In this document: positions 12,201-21,287 of the stretch, in pieces | How the letters are laid out: each line of letters opens with the position of its first letter | Numbering within the stretch: position 1 is the stretch's first letter | NCBI GenBank assembly: GCA_030427205.1 | Contig: JAUHXC010000013.1 | Span: forward strand, 134,413 to 198,412 | DNA from: a bacterium | Lineage (GTDB): Bacteria; Myxococcota_A; Bradymonadia; UBA7976; UBA1532 | DNA length: 64,000 nt | Direction of reading: 5' to 3' | Notes under the pieces: model-generated | What the model saw: only the letters and a program-made list of their open reading frames with translations | What the model was told of the DNA's origin: nothing | The model's database searches: none | Position numbers and translations under genes: made by a program

Positions 12201-13272
12201 CAACAGCTACTTCGGCCGCCAGGACCGGCTGCGCGAGTACCTGAGCTATCCCTGGAAGTTCTACTATTTCTACGACGCCTATCCGGTGCCGCTGCGCGAT
12301 GACCTGCTGCGGGCCTCGGTCATGGGCCTCAACTTCATCAACCAGGTGCTCGGCACCCCCGAGCCGGGCGAATACTGCGCCTACAACAACGGGCTGTATC
12401 TGCCGGCGTGGCTGTTCAACCGCACCTACCAGCTGCAGTGCGATTCGGTGAGCGTGCAGGTGGGCGAGGGCCGCGAGCCGTACCTCGGCTTCAGCGACGA
12501 GCACGTCTACCGCATCGACTACATCGGCGTGTTCTACGACAAAGTGAACATGCTGCTCGAGCTGTTCAACGACCGCACCCGGTTCTTCCGGCTGGTCGAC
12601 GACAGCGACAGCCGGCAGTACGCGGTGAGCTTCTACCGGGCCTTCAGCGACGAGCTGATCAAGCTGTCGCGGGACCTCGTCTTCGGCGCGGTGCTCAACT
12701 TCACCATCGCCGACGGCGACATCGTCTTCTTCAACGACACCGTCTTCAACCGGGTGATCGACGGCGGCGAACTGCGGCCGCAGATGCTCGTCGACCCGGC
12801 CCGTATCGCCGCCGGCGAGCAGCTCGAGGCCGAGCCGCTGTCGAAGCTGTATACGCCGGTGCCGTTCAACGTCGCGACCCAGGCGCTCATCGTCGGCACG
12901 ATCTACAGCACCAGCACCTGGGACCAGCAGTTCGACCTCGTCGAGTATCTCTCGGTGGTCGAGGTGGGCTCGGGCGACGACCGGGTCTTCGCCGACGGGG
13001 CCGAGGTCGCGCAGTTCGTGCACCCGATGACCGGTCAGATCTATCGCGCGGCGCAGACCGCCGACGGGCGCTCGATCGCCTACGAGTTCCTGCAGTTCGC
13101 CCAGGGCTACGTCGAGACCGACTGGGAGCCGGCCCGGCGGGCCTACGATGCCGACCCGCAGAACGCCGAGTTCCGCGAGGATTACGACATCAAGAACCGC
13201 CAGCTGCAGAACATCTTCGAGATGATCGACTTCCTGCGCTACCTGCGCTCGGTCGCGGATTGGGGGCAGTGA
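9226..13272 (+). CDS. giant lipoprotein zinc metallopeptidase A
   Basis: A 1348-residue envelope lipoprotein. The signal peptide has an RRR n-region and a lipobox ending AMAC (Cys23), followed by SGPVEDVDRVQPHYV. The zinc site HEIGHTVGLTHNFEAS (His779, Glu780, His783, His789) has the metzincin HExxHxxGxxH pattern, and SIMDYGS (Met830) supplies the Met-turn. This resembles the DUF5117/DUF4953-type zinc-dependent metalloproteases, but with long extra N- and C-terminal regions. ATG 9226 is preceded by GGGGGAG; an ATG at 9172 lacks one and would bury the signal peptide. The stop overlaps the next gene, a paralogue. Likely role: extracellular or periplasmic protein degradation. Confidence 0.85.
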   Translation: MQRRRDAWRLGLALAGGLFAMACSGPVEDVDRVQPHYVAKAQLDGQWFFRQTIVDMPPNTGYYIGAFSGIEGGVEKIRWEAREDQLVAYRIHPTVPGIEDEDTLDGAEYDGEPVAAYRILSHFDIIRQFNSSTGEQSNVLVEDTALRPWYERDYMRVDWSTNILPGPVDLGGFFSYDPWLLSVNADWVRETEADDPDHAQVDDDFIFLTTEYLSDDGGATCILNFGRATAGYNDACGITRIKVRSAFVKIDPEEQAQFEPKSYLDRERMFDENGDPLRYVTISAGTDKAIQVDVACTEEVLAELAPAVTAADCRDLQWDQAGRFGFFRTMRQGYDRRVGGGHDLTRQYYANHHQIWKATRTESGGTIPLAERELRPVVYYLNPNFPDDLKDVAIRIGHAWNDAFMDAAMAATGRSASQIGDQLARDFDGRGVFMDGDDLAQQALFQVRENSCSQRGVTAYLNRRGNDAMRAVANEATGGEGLLPGNLEKVCSRLTWHSKRTDGVEPFVWQQMGDPRFSFVWWIHDEQPYGPLGYGPSSPDPETGQLISGNAYVYGAAINRYARDAADMVRFVNGEVDMLDIRDGYQLREWLLAGGTTPAGDGLEISPEFQQIVSERIGTPFMSQYRGFNGPDGMDKAAMLRHMRDRMQHTAPDDPMAPAFAAPLDPGRSRMAALAADPDFKSRMLSPEMLQLVGPLFDWQPGDAVPAEMEELALELVTDPGALARREQERKRFFAERNVFLPEGMDDSIIGQALELAGLPPEEVYRILREEIFEAVMLHEIGHTVGLTHNFEASMDALNYQDDFWHIREQYPESEWKNQRLPEYRYTSIMDYGSRFNSDTKGLGKYDHAAIKFVYGHHLETFADEVPVPGRLDLELRWGDYSTIPELMGGDLANLWNRVDRPVEQMTETRKNGIRGNAVKFVEDPSRPASDYWIDPAVPYHYCADFLRGDLKCRTWDEGSNHTEAVQAAIQRYWNYYAFNSYRRNRNEGSFINSYFGRQDRLREYLSYPWKFYYFYDAYPVPLRDDLLRASVMGLNFINQVLGTPEPGEYCAYNNGLYLPAWLFNRTYQLQCDSVSVQVGEGREPYLGFSDEHVYRIDYIGVFYDKVNMLLELFNDRTRFFRLVDDSDSRQYAVSFYRAFSDELIKLSRDLVFGAVLNFTIADGDIVFFNDTVFNRVIDGGELRPQMLVDPARIAAGEQLEAEPLSKLYTPVPFNVATQALIVGTIYSTSTWDQQFDLVEYLSVVEVGSGDDRVFADGAEVAQFVHPMTGQIYRAAQTADGRSIAYEFLQFAQGYVETDWEPARRAYDADPQNAEFREDYDIKNRQLQNIFEMIDFLRYLRSVADWGQ

Positions 13273-16200
13273 TGATGGCGCGCGAGACCCGAATCACGAT
13301 GAAGGCGGCGACGACGGCCAACAAGGCGGCGACGGCGATGAAGACCCTCTTGCGATACGGCCTGTCGACCCGGGCCCTGGCCCTGGCCCTGGCGTTGGCG
13401 GCCCCCGCGCTGGCGGTGTCCCTCGGCGGATGCTCCGAGCCGGTCGAAGACATCAACAACGTGCAGCCCCACTACGTGGACAAGGCTGCGCTCGACGGCG
13501 AGTGGTACTACAAGCAGACCATCATCGACGCCTCGCCCGAGGTGGCGGTGGGCTTCGTGGGCCTCGAAGGCAGCCTGGAGAAGGTCCGCTGGAAGGTCAC
13601 CGAGTGGTATCTCTATGCCTATCGGATCCACGAGTCGGTGCCCGGCCTCGACCCCGACGCCAACCGCGAGGGCAGCGACTACGTCGGCGATCCGGTGGCG
13701 GCCTTCGCCATCGAGAAGCACTTCGACATCAAGCGCGGCTACAACGCCGGCACCGGCGAGCAGACCAACGTGCTGACGGAGAACAGCTCCGACCGGCCGT
13801 GGTACGAACGCCAGTACATGCGGGTCGATTGGAGCAGCGACGTCAGCGGCGGGCCGGTCTCGATCGGCATCGTCAAGGCGTCGTTCGCCGATGACTACGT
13901 GCGCGAGACCGAGGTGTGGGATCCCGATCAGCTTCAGATCGGTGAGGATCACATCCAGATCACGCAGCGGGCGACGGTCACCGACGGCGGGCGGACCTGC
14001 TTCTACACCTACGGCAGCTACGACTGCGGCAGCGCCGACGCCCGGGTCCGGCTCTCGTTCTCGCGCATCGACCCCGAGGCGCAGTTCGAGGCGCGGCCGT
14101 ATTTCGACTACCAGGAGCTGCGCGACGACAGCGGTCGTCAGATGCGGACCATCGGCCTGAGCGTGCCCCTCGGGGCCGGGCAGGAGGTCGCCCGCTTCGA
14201 ATGCACCCCCGAGGTGCTGCAGATCCTCAACGAGAGCCCCAACGTCAGCCGGACGTACACCATCGAAGACTGCGGCACGCAGGAGTACCAGCAGTCGGGG
14301 CGCTTCGGCTTCTTCCGTACCGAGCGCTATCGCTATGATCCGCAGCTCGGTGGCGGGCATGACGACCTGCGCGAGTTCTACGCCAACGTGCACGACATCT
14401 GGGAGAACCCGTTCATCGTTGGCGAGGACGGCGAGCGTCAGCCGCGGCCCCACGCCGAGCGGGTGCCCAAGCCGGTGGTCTACCACCTCAACGTGGGCTA
14501 TCCCGAAGACCTGCACGGTGTGGCCGCCCAGATGGCCGCCGACTGGGACGAGGCGTTCATGGGCGCCGCGGCGGGCAGCATGGGGCGTGACGTCGCGCAG
14601 GTGCGCGAGATCCTCCGGGCGCGCACCGACGCCGAGGACTGGATGTTCCTCGACGGCGATACCGAAGGCGCCGGGCGCATGTTCCAGATCCGGCGCAATA
14701 CCTGCTCTCCGCAAGGCATCGAGGCCTATGTGGCCGCCAACCCGCAGATGCAGGCGGTGGTCGACGAGGGCAGCGAAGGGCGTGGGCTGATGCGCGGCAA
14801 CCTCGAGCGGGTCTGCGCCGGGCTGATGAGCCGGGCGTCGGCGATGGGCGCCGAGCCCTTCATCTGGCAGCAGATCGGCGACGTGCGCTTCAGCTTCCTC
14901 AACTGGATCAACGAGCCGCAGCCGTCGGGGCCGCTGGGTTATGGCCCCTCGTCCACCGACAAGGAGACCGGGCAGATCGTCGCCGGCAACGCCCACATCT
15001 ACGGGGCGGCCATCGACACCTACGCCCGCTCGGCGGCCGACATCGTGCGCGCGATCAACGAAGACCTGGAGATCGCTCAGCTCATCGAGGGGCAGAGCTA
15101 CGCCGACTGGCTGCAGACGCCGACGAGCGTCGCCGACATGGAGATGGCGCTGACGGCGGCCGACAGCGCCGAGCTCGACGCGCGCTTCGGTGACTTCCGG
15201 GTGGCCGAGGCCTACGGCGAGTATCGCCTGCCCAACGGCCGGCTGGACTACCCCGAGCTGTTCCGCCAGATGCAGCAGCGGCTCGAGAGCCCGGCGCCGG
15301 GTGATCCGATGGCGCTGGCGATGCAGGCGCCGGTCGACCAGGGCCAGCGCCGGCTCGAGGCGCTCAAGCAGGATCCGTACTTCCGCAGCCGCCTGCTCAC
15401 CGACGAGCACCTGGCGCTGGTGCGGCCGCTCTTCGCGATGCTGCCCGGCGACGAGATCACCGACGAGGTGGCCGACGCCGCGGTCGATCTGGCGGTCGAT
15501 CCGGCGGCTCTGCGCGCCCGGCAGAACGAGCGCCTGAAGTTCTTCGCCGACCAGAACATGTTCCTCGCCGAGTTCATCGACGACAGCATCGTCGGTCAGG
15601 CGCTGGCCATGAAGGGGCTGCCCGCCGAGCGGGTCTATCAGACGCTGCGCGAGGAGGTCTTCCGGGCGGTGGCGCTGCACGAGATCGGCCACACCGTGGG
15701 GTTGACCCACAACTTCGAAGGCAGCCGCGACGCGCTGAACTACCCCGACGAGTTCTGGCGCATCCGCCAGACGCTCGACGAGTCGGAGTGGAACGCCGCC
15801 CGGCTGCCCGAGTACCGCTACTCGACGATCATGGAGTACGGCCGCAGCTTCAACAGCGATACCAAGGGCCTGGGCAAGTACGACCGCGCGGCGATCAAGT
15901 TCGCCTACGGCGGCCTGACCGAGCACTTCCACCCCGAGGTGCCGCTCTCGTCGACGCTGGACTACGAGGTCTTCGTCAACGGCTACGACCGCATCCCGTC
16001 GCAGCTCGGCGGCGCCTGGGAGAACATCGACCGCCGGGTGGACGTGCCCATCGACGCCCACGTCGATGCCATGCGTGAAGGCATCCAGGAGAATACCCGG
16101 CGCTTCGTCGAGGATCCGGCCCGGCCGGTGAGCGACTACTGGTTCGACCGCCAGGTGCCCTACAGCTATTGCTTCGATGCCTTCCGCGGCAACATCAACT

Positions 16201-17363
16201 GCATGACCTGGGACGAGGGCGCCACCTACACCGAGACGGTGCGCTCGGCCATTCAGCAGTATTGGAACTACTACGTCTTCAACAACTACCGCCGCGGCCG
16301 CAACGAGAGCGGCTTCATCAACGGCTACTTCGGCCGTCAGGGGCGCGTCGAGTGGTACCTGACGACGTTCTTCCGTTACTTCTACTTCTATCAGCAGTGG
16401 GACATCGGGCTGCGCCGCGACCTCGAGCAGGCCGCGCTGATCGGGCTCAACTTCATCAATCAGGTGCTCGGCACGCCCGAGCCGGGGACCCACTGCTACG
16501 ACGACAAGCAGAACCTGTATGTGCCCTATCGGCTGGCGGCGCCCGAGATCCAGGCGGCGTGCGTGCCGGTGGACATCGCCCACGGCACCGGTCGCGCCGA
16601 GCACCTGCGCTACGACGACGACTACTACTATCAGGTCGACTACATCGGCTCGTACTACGACAAGATCAACCTGATGAACTCCCTGGCCGATACCTCGACC
16701 TCGTTCTTCCGGGTGTCGAACGTCGGCGACAGCCGCGCGTTCACCATCGGCTACTATCGCATCTTCCAGCCCGAGCTCATCGAGCTGCTGCACTCGATGA
16801 TCCTCTCGTGGCTCGGTGAGTCCGCCGGTGAGGCCTACTCGAGCTACGTCATGGACGACGCGGTGATGCCCAAGGTGCTCTTCGCCGAGGAAGCCTTCGG
16901 GCAGGACCCGCGGGAGATGGAGGGCGTGCCGCAGCTCTACGCGCCGGTCAGCTACAACATGATCTGGCAGGGGCTGGCGTTGTACGCGCTCTTCAACACC
17001 TCGATCGACGACGCCCAGCTCGACTTCTCGGAGTACATCGCGGTGAGTGAGCGGGGCAGCGGCGACGCGCGGACCTACCCCGAGGGATGGCGCATCGCCA
17101 GCTTCGCCGACCCGCACAGCGGCGTGGTCTACGACGCGGCGCAGACCCGCGATCAGCGGTCGATCGCCTACGACCTCGTCCAGCGCGCGCAGCTGTTCAC
17201 CGACGAGGTGTGGCAGCCGGCCCGCGACGCCCTCGACGCCCGCCCGGGCGACGCGCAGCTGCGCACTGAGTTCGAGGCGGCCGATCGCAAGCTGGGGCAG
17301 TTCAGCGATCTGCTCAGCGATCTGCGCTACATGCGCGCCGTCGTCGACATCGCCGACGACTGA
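13272..17363 (+). CDS. giant lipoprotein zinc metallopeptidase B
   Basis: A tandem paralogue of the previous gene, similar along its whole length. Shared signatures include PVED, VQPHYVDKAALDGEWYYKQT, the HEIGHTVGLTHNFEGS zinc site at His803/Glu804/His807/His813 and Met-turn TIMEYG. Other shared motifs are SFNSDTKGLGKYD and the FINQVLGTPEPG block. The lipobox is SLGGC (Cys54 from ATG 13272). That start overlaps the upstream stop (ATGA, directly followed by a second ATG). The n-region would be unusually long, so ATG 13338 (MKTLLRYGL) is a serious alternative. 1363 residues from the first ATG. The pair probably arose by local duplication and is co-transcribed. Confidence 0.85.
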   Translation: MMARETRITMKAATTANKAATAMKTLLRYGLSTRALALALALAAPALAVSLGGCSEPVEDINNVQPHYVDKAALDGEWYYKQTIIDASPEVAVGFVGLEGSLEKVRWKVTEWYLYAYRIHESVPGLDPDANREGSDYVGDPVAAFAIEKHFDIKRGYNAGTGEQTNVLTENSSDRPWYERQYMRVDWSSDVSGGPVSIGIVKASFADDYVRETEVWDPDQLQIGEDHIQITQRATVTDGGRTCFYTYGSYDCGSADARVRLSFSRIDPEAQFEARPYFDYQELRDDSGRQMRTIGLSVPLGAGQEVARFECTPEVLQILNESPNVSRTYTIEDCGTQEYQQSGRFGFFRTERYRYDPQLGGGHDDLREFYANVHDIWENPFIVGEDGERQPRPHAERVPKPVVYHLNVGYPEDLHGVAAQMAADWDEAFMGAAAGSMGRDVAQVREILRARTDAEDWMFLDGDTEGAGRMFQIRRNTCSPQGIEAYVAANPQMQAVVDEGSEGRGLMRGNLERVCAGLMSRASAMGAEPFIWQQIGDVRFSFLNWINEPQPSGPLGYGPSSTDKETGQIVAGNAHIYGAAIDTYARSAADIVRAINEDLEIAQLIEGQSYADWLQTPTSVADMEMALTAADSAELDARFGDFRVAEAYGEYRLPNGRLDYPELFRQMQQRLESPAPGDPMALAMQAPVDQGQRRLEALKQDPYFRSRLLTDEHLALVRPLFAMLPGDEITDEVADAAVDLAVDPAALRARQNERLKFFADQNMFLAEFIDDSIVGQALAMKGLPAERVYQTLREEVFRAVALHEIGHTVGLTHNFEGSRDALNYPDEFWRIRQTLDESEWNAARLPEYRYSTIMEYGRSFNSDTKGLGKYDRAAIKFAYGGLTEHFHPEVPLSSTLDYEVFVNGYDRIPSQLGGAWENIDRRVDVPIDAHVDAMREGIQENTRRFVEDPARPVSDYWFDRQVPYSYCFDAFRGNINCMTWDEGATYTETVRSAIQQYWNYYVFNNYRRGRNESGFINGYFGRQGRVEWYLTTFFRYFYFYQQWDIGLRRDLEQAALIGLNFINQVLGTPEPGTHCYDDKQNLYVPYRLAAPEIQAACVPVDIAHGTGRAEHLRYDDDYYYQVDYIGSYYDKINLMNSLADTSTSFFRVSNVGDSRAFTIGYYRIFQPELIELLHSMILSWLGESAGEAYSSYVMDDAVMPKVLFAEEAFGQDPREMEGVPQLYAPVSYNMIWQGLALYALFNTSIDDAQLDFSEYIAVSERGSGDARTYPEGWRIASFADPHSGVVYDAAQTRDQRSIAYDLVQRAQLFTDEVWQPARDALDARPGDAQLRTEFEAADRKLGQFSDLLSDLRYMRAVVDIADD

Positions 17364-17398
17364 GGCCGCCCGCCCCCGGCCTGCCGCGTCGGGCGGCC
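17364..17398 (+). terminator. 9-bp hairpin directly after metallopeptidase B
   Basis: GGCCGCCCG (17364-17372) and CGGGCGGCC (17390-17398) form a perfect 9-bp stem beginning at the base after the stop codon. There is no T-run. It is the likely 3' end of the two-gene metallopeptidase unit, by factor-dependent termination or as an RNA stabiliser. Confidence 0.4.
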
Positions 17399-17708
17399 GC
17401 CCGCCCTCCCGCCGACCGTCCGGCCCATCCATTGATACAATCTGTCGAGTATTGCCGCCCGGCGCTGTCGGGCAGGCGGCGCGCTGCGTTCGCCGTCCGT
17501 GCGCGGCGGCGGCCATGATCTTCCCGAAGAAAATCTGTCACGCCTTCTCTGTTCGGATGCTCATCAGTAGAATGAGGTCATCCGGTAACGGCTATGTGCC
17601 CGAGATGATGTGACAATCTCGGTTTCGCTTTGTCTGCTGGAGCGCGACGGTTAGACTAAACAAAAGAATGCTGGCGCAGGTAGCGCTGGTGACAATTGGA
17701 GGCGGTCC
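17399..17708 (+). promoter_or_regulatory. long non-coding leader with a candidate promoter
   Basis: No gene is visible here. From about 17515 the base composition becomes noticeably less GC-rich than its surroundings. A promoter-like pair TTGTCT (17630-17635), 16 bases, TAGACT (17652-17657) matches the sigma70 consensus at 4 of 6 positions in each box, and a GGAGG element precedes ATG 17709. A small stem GAGAT/ATCTC lies near 17602-17620. Together these suggest a promoter and leader for the following small gene. Confidence 0.35.
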
Positions 17709-18329
17709 ATGGGTGCTCATCTTCTCACCCTCTCCGAGCTGTGCCCCACGCTGCTGCATCTGGCGTCGGAGAAATGTATCGCCCAGCTGACCCAGACCTA
17801 TCTGGGTCGCTCACTCGCCCGCAACATCCGTTCACTGGCCGATGAGGTCCAGGCGTTGCTCGGCGCACCCGTCGTCGCCCAGGATGACGCCGCGCGCGAC
17901 GACGCGGGCGATCTGGCCTGTTTCCCGGGTTATGCGGTGATGGCCGCCGAGCACATCGGCAGCGAAGACCGCGCGGCGGGGGTCCAGCTGTGGTCACGGC
18001 TCGATCCGCTGTCGAGTCCGCCGGCCCAGATCATCGAGGTCATGCCCGAGCCCGAGGAGACCGCGGCCCACGCGGCGCTCAAGACGCAGGTCGTGGCGCT
18101 CGTCAACGATCTGCGTCAGGGCCTGCGCATCGAGGCGCGCTATCGCCCGCTGCCGGTGCACCTCGACGCGCAGCTCTTCGCGCCGCTCGACGCCGCTGTG
18201 CGGCGCCGGCGGGATCGCATGGAGCGCGCCGCGGGTCGGGATTGGGACGCGGTTTCGGTGGGCGGCGCCGGTCGCGTCGGCGTACGGCGGGAAGAGCCCA
18301 GCGTAGGGGCCGGGCCGGCCGGCCGCTGA
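17709..18329 (+). CDS. hypothetical protein
   Basis: A 206-residue protein of unknown function. The N-terminal half looks folded and helical (LTLSELCPTLLHLASEKCIAQ, LARNIRSLADEVQALLG). The middle is acidic and the last 40 residues are Arg/Gly-rich and probably disordered (MERAAGRDWDAVSVGGAG). There is no signal peptide. ATG 17709 has GGAGG nine bases upstream. It runs toward the minus-strand Glu-Gly lipoprotein gene, with 54 bases between the stops. No family recognised. Confidence 0.6.
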   Translation: MGAHLLTLSELCPTLLHLASEKCIAQLTQTYLGRSLARNIRSLADEVQALLGAPVVAQDDAARDDAGDLACFPGYAVMAAEHIGSEDRAAGVQLWSRLDPLSSPPAQIIEVMPEPEETAAHAALKTQVVALVNDLRQGLRIEARYRPLPVHLDAQLFAPLDAAVRRRRDRMERAAGRDWDAVSVGGAGRVGVRREEPSVGAGPAGR

Positions 18330-18383
18330 AACGGGGCGCCGAGGCCCATCAGCGGTCGCCGGCGGCCGTCGCGGGCGGGGTGG

Positions 18384-21173
18384 TCAGGGGGCAGCGGCTT
18401 CGCAGGCGCCTTCGCTGATCGTCAGGGTGTACGGGCCAGCGCTGTCATCACCATAGCCATCCACGAAGATGTAGTAGGCGGTGCCGCCGATGAGCGGGGC
18501 CTCGAGCGCCGACTGAAGCTGGCCGGCGACGTCGCGGTTGTCGTCGTTGCACGCGATCTCGGCGTCGGGGCGCTCGCAGGCGCCCTCCCGCAGGTACAGC
18601 ACCGTATCGTGCGCGGTGCCGCCGGTGCTGAAGCAGTAGATGCCGTCGGCCTCGGGGGTGAACGACAGAACGTCCTCCGGGCTGTCGGCGGTGCCGAACT
18701 GGCTGCACGCGGGGTCGGCTTCGTTGTGCACCGACGCCAGGCCGGTGGTATCGCCTTCGTAGATCCCCGGGCCGTCGAGCACGCGCGGGTCGTCGCAGCC
18801 GCCCAGGACCGGATCGGCGCAGGCGTTGTCCAGGCAGATCTGCTCGGCCCCGCACTGCGCCGAGTCACGGCACTCGACGCACTGCTCGTTCACGCAGACC
18901 CCGTCTCCGCAGTCCGGGTCGTCGATGCATTCGACGCAGGTATTGTCCAGGCAGCGCCCGTCGCCGCACTCGGCGTCGGCGCGGCAGTCGCCGTTGATGC
19001 AGGCGCTGTCGATGCACAGCTGGCCGTCGCCGCAGTCGATGTCGTCCCGGCACGCGACGCATTCGCCAGAGCTGATCGAGAGGACGTACTCGCCCGCCGA
19101 GTTGATGTCGTAGCCATCGACGAAGATGAAGTAGGGCTGCCCCTCGACCGCGTCGAAGTTCAGCGCTGACCGGGTGCCGCCGGCGAGGGCGGCGTCGTCG
19201 TCATTGCACGCGAGCTGCGCCTCGGCCTCTGCGCAGACGGCTTCGCGCACGTAGAGCGTGGTGTCGTAGCTCGAGCCGCGGGTATTGAGGCAGATCGGGC
19301 CGGTCTCCGGCGCCTGGAAGGCGTAGACCACTTCGGGCCCCCGGCCGGCGTTGCCGCAGTCGACCGGCAGATGGGCCACGGGCGCCCCGGCGGTGGTGCC
19401 CTCGTAGCGTCCCAAGGCGTCGATCGGCTGCGGATCGGCGCAGGCGCCGGCGGGCTGGGGCATGCAGGTGCCGTCTCCGGCGCAGAACTCGCCCTCTCCA
19501 CAGTCGGCAGCGTCCGTGCATTCGACGCAGGTGCCCACCGGATGACAGACGCCTTCGTTGCAGTCGCCGTCGTCGACGCACTCGACGCAGGCGAAGTCGG
19601 CGCAGATTCGGCCTTCGTCGCAGTCGGGGTCGGCGCGGCACTCGCCGCACTGACCGTCCACACAGACCCCGGAGTCGCAGTCGGCGTCGTCGGCGCACTC
19701 GTCGGCCGTGCAGACCCCGTCCCGGCAGAACGGCGTCAAGAAGAAGCAGTCGTCGTTGGTCTGGCACTGCGGCTCGACGTCGCAGCCGCCGGGCACGATC
19801 GCCAGCGCGTAGTCGCCGCTGCTGTTGCCGCCGTAGCCGTCGAGGATGATGAAGTAGTCGACCCCCGGCAGCGGATCGAGCTCGATCTGCGAGCGCAAGT
19901 TGCCCTGCTGGATGTCGTCGTTGCACGCGATCTCGGCCGCCGGGTCATCGCAGACCGCCTCGCGCACGTAGAGCATCGTATCGAAGTCGGATCCGACGGT
20001 CGTGATGCAGAAGAGGCCTTCGTCGAAGGTATTGAGCACGAAGACCGCTTCGGGGCTCTCGGCGGGCACCTGGCTGCAGCCCTCGGTGCCCTGAACCTGG
20101 AAGGCCGGGCCGTCGAGCGTCGTGCCTTCGAACTCGTCGGCGCCGTCCGCCCGGATCGGCTGGGCGCAGGTCGCGAAGCCATCGGGGCCGCCCACGCAGA
20201 AACGGTCGTCGCCACACACGCCGCCCGGCGGGCAGTCGGCGTCGACTCGGCACTCGCCGGGCGCGCAGACGCCGTCGTCGCACAGCTCGCCCGGGACGCA
20301 GTCGCCGTCGTTGCGGCAATCGGGGCCGGCGATGCAGATGTTCTCGAACTCGTCGCACTCGGCGCCCGGCGGGCAATCGGCGTTCTGCAGGCACTCGACG
20401 CAGAAGCCGTCGTTGCAGCGGCCGCCGTCGCAGTCGCGGTCACCGCGGCAGTCGCCCGGCTCACAGCGCGCGTCGTTGCACAGGGTGCCGGCGGGGCAGT
20501 CGCCGTCGGCGAGGCAGTTCACACACTGCAGATCGTCGTTGCAGCGGCCGCCGTCGCAGTCGCCGTCGTTGCGGCATTCGCCGGGGGTGCACTCGCCGGC
20601 GACGCAGAGCTGGCCCGGACCGCAGGCCGCGTCGTTCTGGCAGCCTTCGCCCTCGCCTTCTCCTTCGCCTTCGCCTTCGCCTTCGCCTTCTCCTTCGCCT
20701 TCACCCTCGCCCTCACCTTCGCCCTCTCCCTCTCCTTCGCCCTCGCCCTCTCCTTCGCCTTCACCCTCGCCCTCGCCCTCTCCTTCGCCCTCGCCCTCGC
20801 CCTCTCCTTCGCCTTCACCCTCTCCTTCGCCTTCACCCTCGCCCTCGCCCTCGCCCTCTCCTTCCCCTTCACCCTCGCCCTCGCCCTCACCTTCGCCCTC
20901 GCCCTCTCCTTCGCCCTCGCCCTCTCCTTCGCCTTCGCCCTCTCCTTCGCCTTCGCCCTCGCCCTCGCCTTCGCCTTCGCCTTCGCCCTCTCCTTCGCCT
21001 TCGCCCTCGCCCTCGCCCTCGCCTTCTCCCTCTCCTTCACCCTCGCCCCCGTCGACGGACACCGTGGCGTCATCGTCGTCGCCGCCCCCACTTCCGCCGC
21101 CGGTGGGCACACAGCCCTGCGCTGCGACGAGCAGCAATGCGAACAACAGATGACTCCACGGGCTCAGCCTCAT
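18384..21173 (-). CDS. surface lipoprotein with (Glu-Gly)67 stalk, Cys-rich repeats and three PPC-like domains
   Basis: A 929-residue lipoprotein. The signal peptide ends VAAQGC (Cys21). A short Gly/Asp linker leads into 67 consecutive Glu-Gly dipeptides (residues 44-177). Next come arrays of about 10-12 residues of the type NDGDCDGGRCND and VECLQNADCPPG, rich in Cys, Asp and Gly. Three beta-sandwich modules resemble bacterial pre-peptidase C-terminal domains; each carries a version of DTMLYVREAVC, IACNDD and YFIILDGYG. Glu-Gly stalks followed by Cys repeats are typical of Myxococcota surface proteins. ATG 21173 has GGAG at 8 bases; an upstream ATG at 21227 is unlikely. Role: probably a cell-surface display or adhesion protein. 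Confidence 0.85.
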   Translation of the reverse strand: MRLSPWSHLLFALLLVAAQGCVPTGGGSGGGDDDDATVSVDGGEGEGEGEGEGEGEGEGEGEGEGEGEGEGEGEGEGEGEGEGEGEGEGEGEGEGEGEGEGEGEGEGEGEGEGEGEGEGEGEGEGEGEGEGEGEGEGEGEGEGEGEGEGEGEGEGEGEGEGEGEGEGEGEGEGEGEGCQNDAACGPGQLCVAGECTPGECRNDGDCDGGRCNDDLQCVNCLADGDCPAGTLCNDARCEPGDCRGDRDCDGGRCNDGFCVECLQNADCPPGAECDEFENICIAGPDCRNDGDCVPGELCDDGVCAPGECRVDADCPPGGVCGDDRFCVGGPDGFATCAQPIRADGADEFEGTTLDGPAFQVQGTEGCSQVPAESPEAVFVLNTFDEGLFCITTVGSDFDTMLYVREAVCDDPAAEIACNDDIQQGNLRSQIELDPLPGVDYFIILDGYGGNSSGDYALAIVPGGCDVEPQCQTNDDCFFLTPFCRDGVCTADECADDADCDSGVCVDGQCGECRADPDCDEGRICADFACVECVDDGDCNEGVCHPVGTCVECTDAADCGEGEFCAGDGTCMPQPAGACADPQPIDALGRYEGTTAGAPVAHLPVDCGNAGRGPEVVYAFQAPETGPICLNTRGSSYDTTLYVREAVCAEAEAQLACNDDDAALAGGTRSALNFDAVEGQPYFIFVDGYDINSAGEYVLSISSGECVACRDDIDCGDGQLCIDSACINGDCRADAECGDGRCLDNTCVECIDDPDCGDGVCVNEQCVECRDSAQCGAEQICLDNACADPVLGGCDDPRVLDGPGIYEGDTTGLASVHNEADPACSQFGTADSPEDVLSFTPEADGIYCFSTGGTAHDTVLYLREGACERPDAEIACNDDNRDVAGQLQSALEAPLIGGTAYYIFVDGYGDDSAGPYTLTISEGACEAAAP
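20643..21044 (-). repeat. hexanucleotide repeat encoding (Glu-Gly)67
   Basis: 402 bases made of 67 copies of a GA(A/G)-GGC unit on the minus strand. GAA and GAG alternate irregularly, so the DNA is not perfectly repetitive although the peptide is. It keeps the reading frame throughout. The repeat type invites slippage; any change in units of six bases would alter stalk length without breaking the frame. Confidence 0.95.
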
Positions 21174-21287
21174 CGATCTCACTCCAGGTCGTGGGTCGGC
21201 GAATGCCGACGCCGCGCATGGTGGCATCGATGGTGGGGGTGGGGAAAGGGAGGGCGTGTTCAGGCGGGCGGGGCGGGGGACGGGCGA

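Noticed and set aside
9070..17516. Very long minus-strand open frames opposite the metallopeptidases
   Set aside because: They mirror strongly supported genes with zinc motifs and lipoboxes; their translations are low-complexity His/Val/Arg-rich shadows.
20122..21153. Plus-strand frame with a long Ser-Pro repeat
   Set aside because: It is the complement of the Glu-Gly repeat; the minus-strand frame has the signal peptide, ribosome site and domains.
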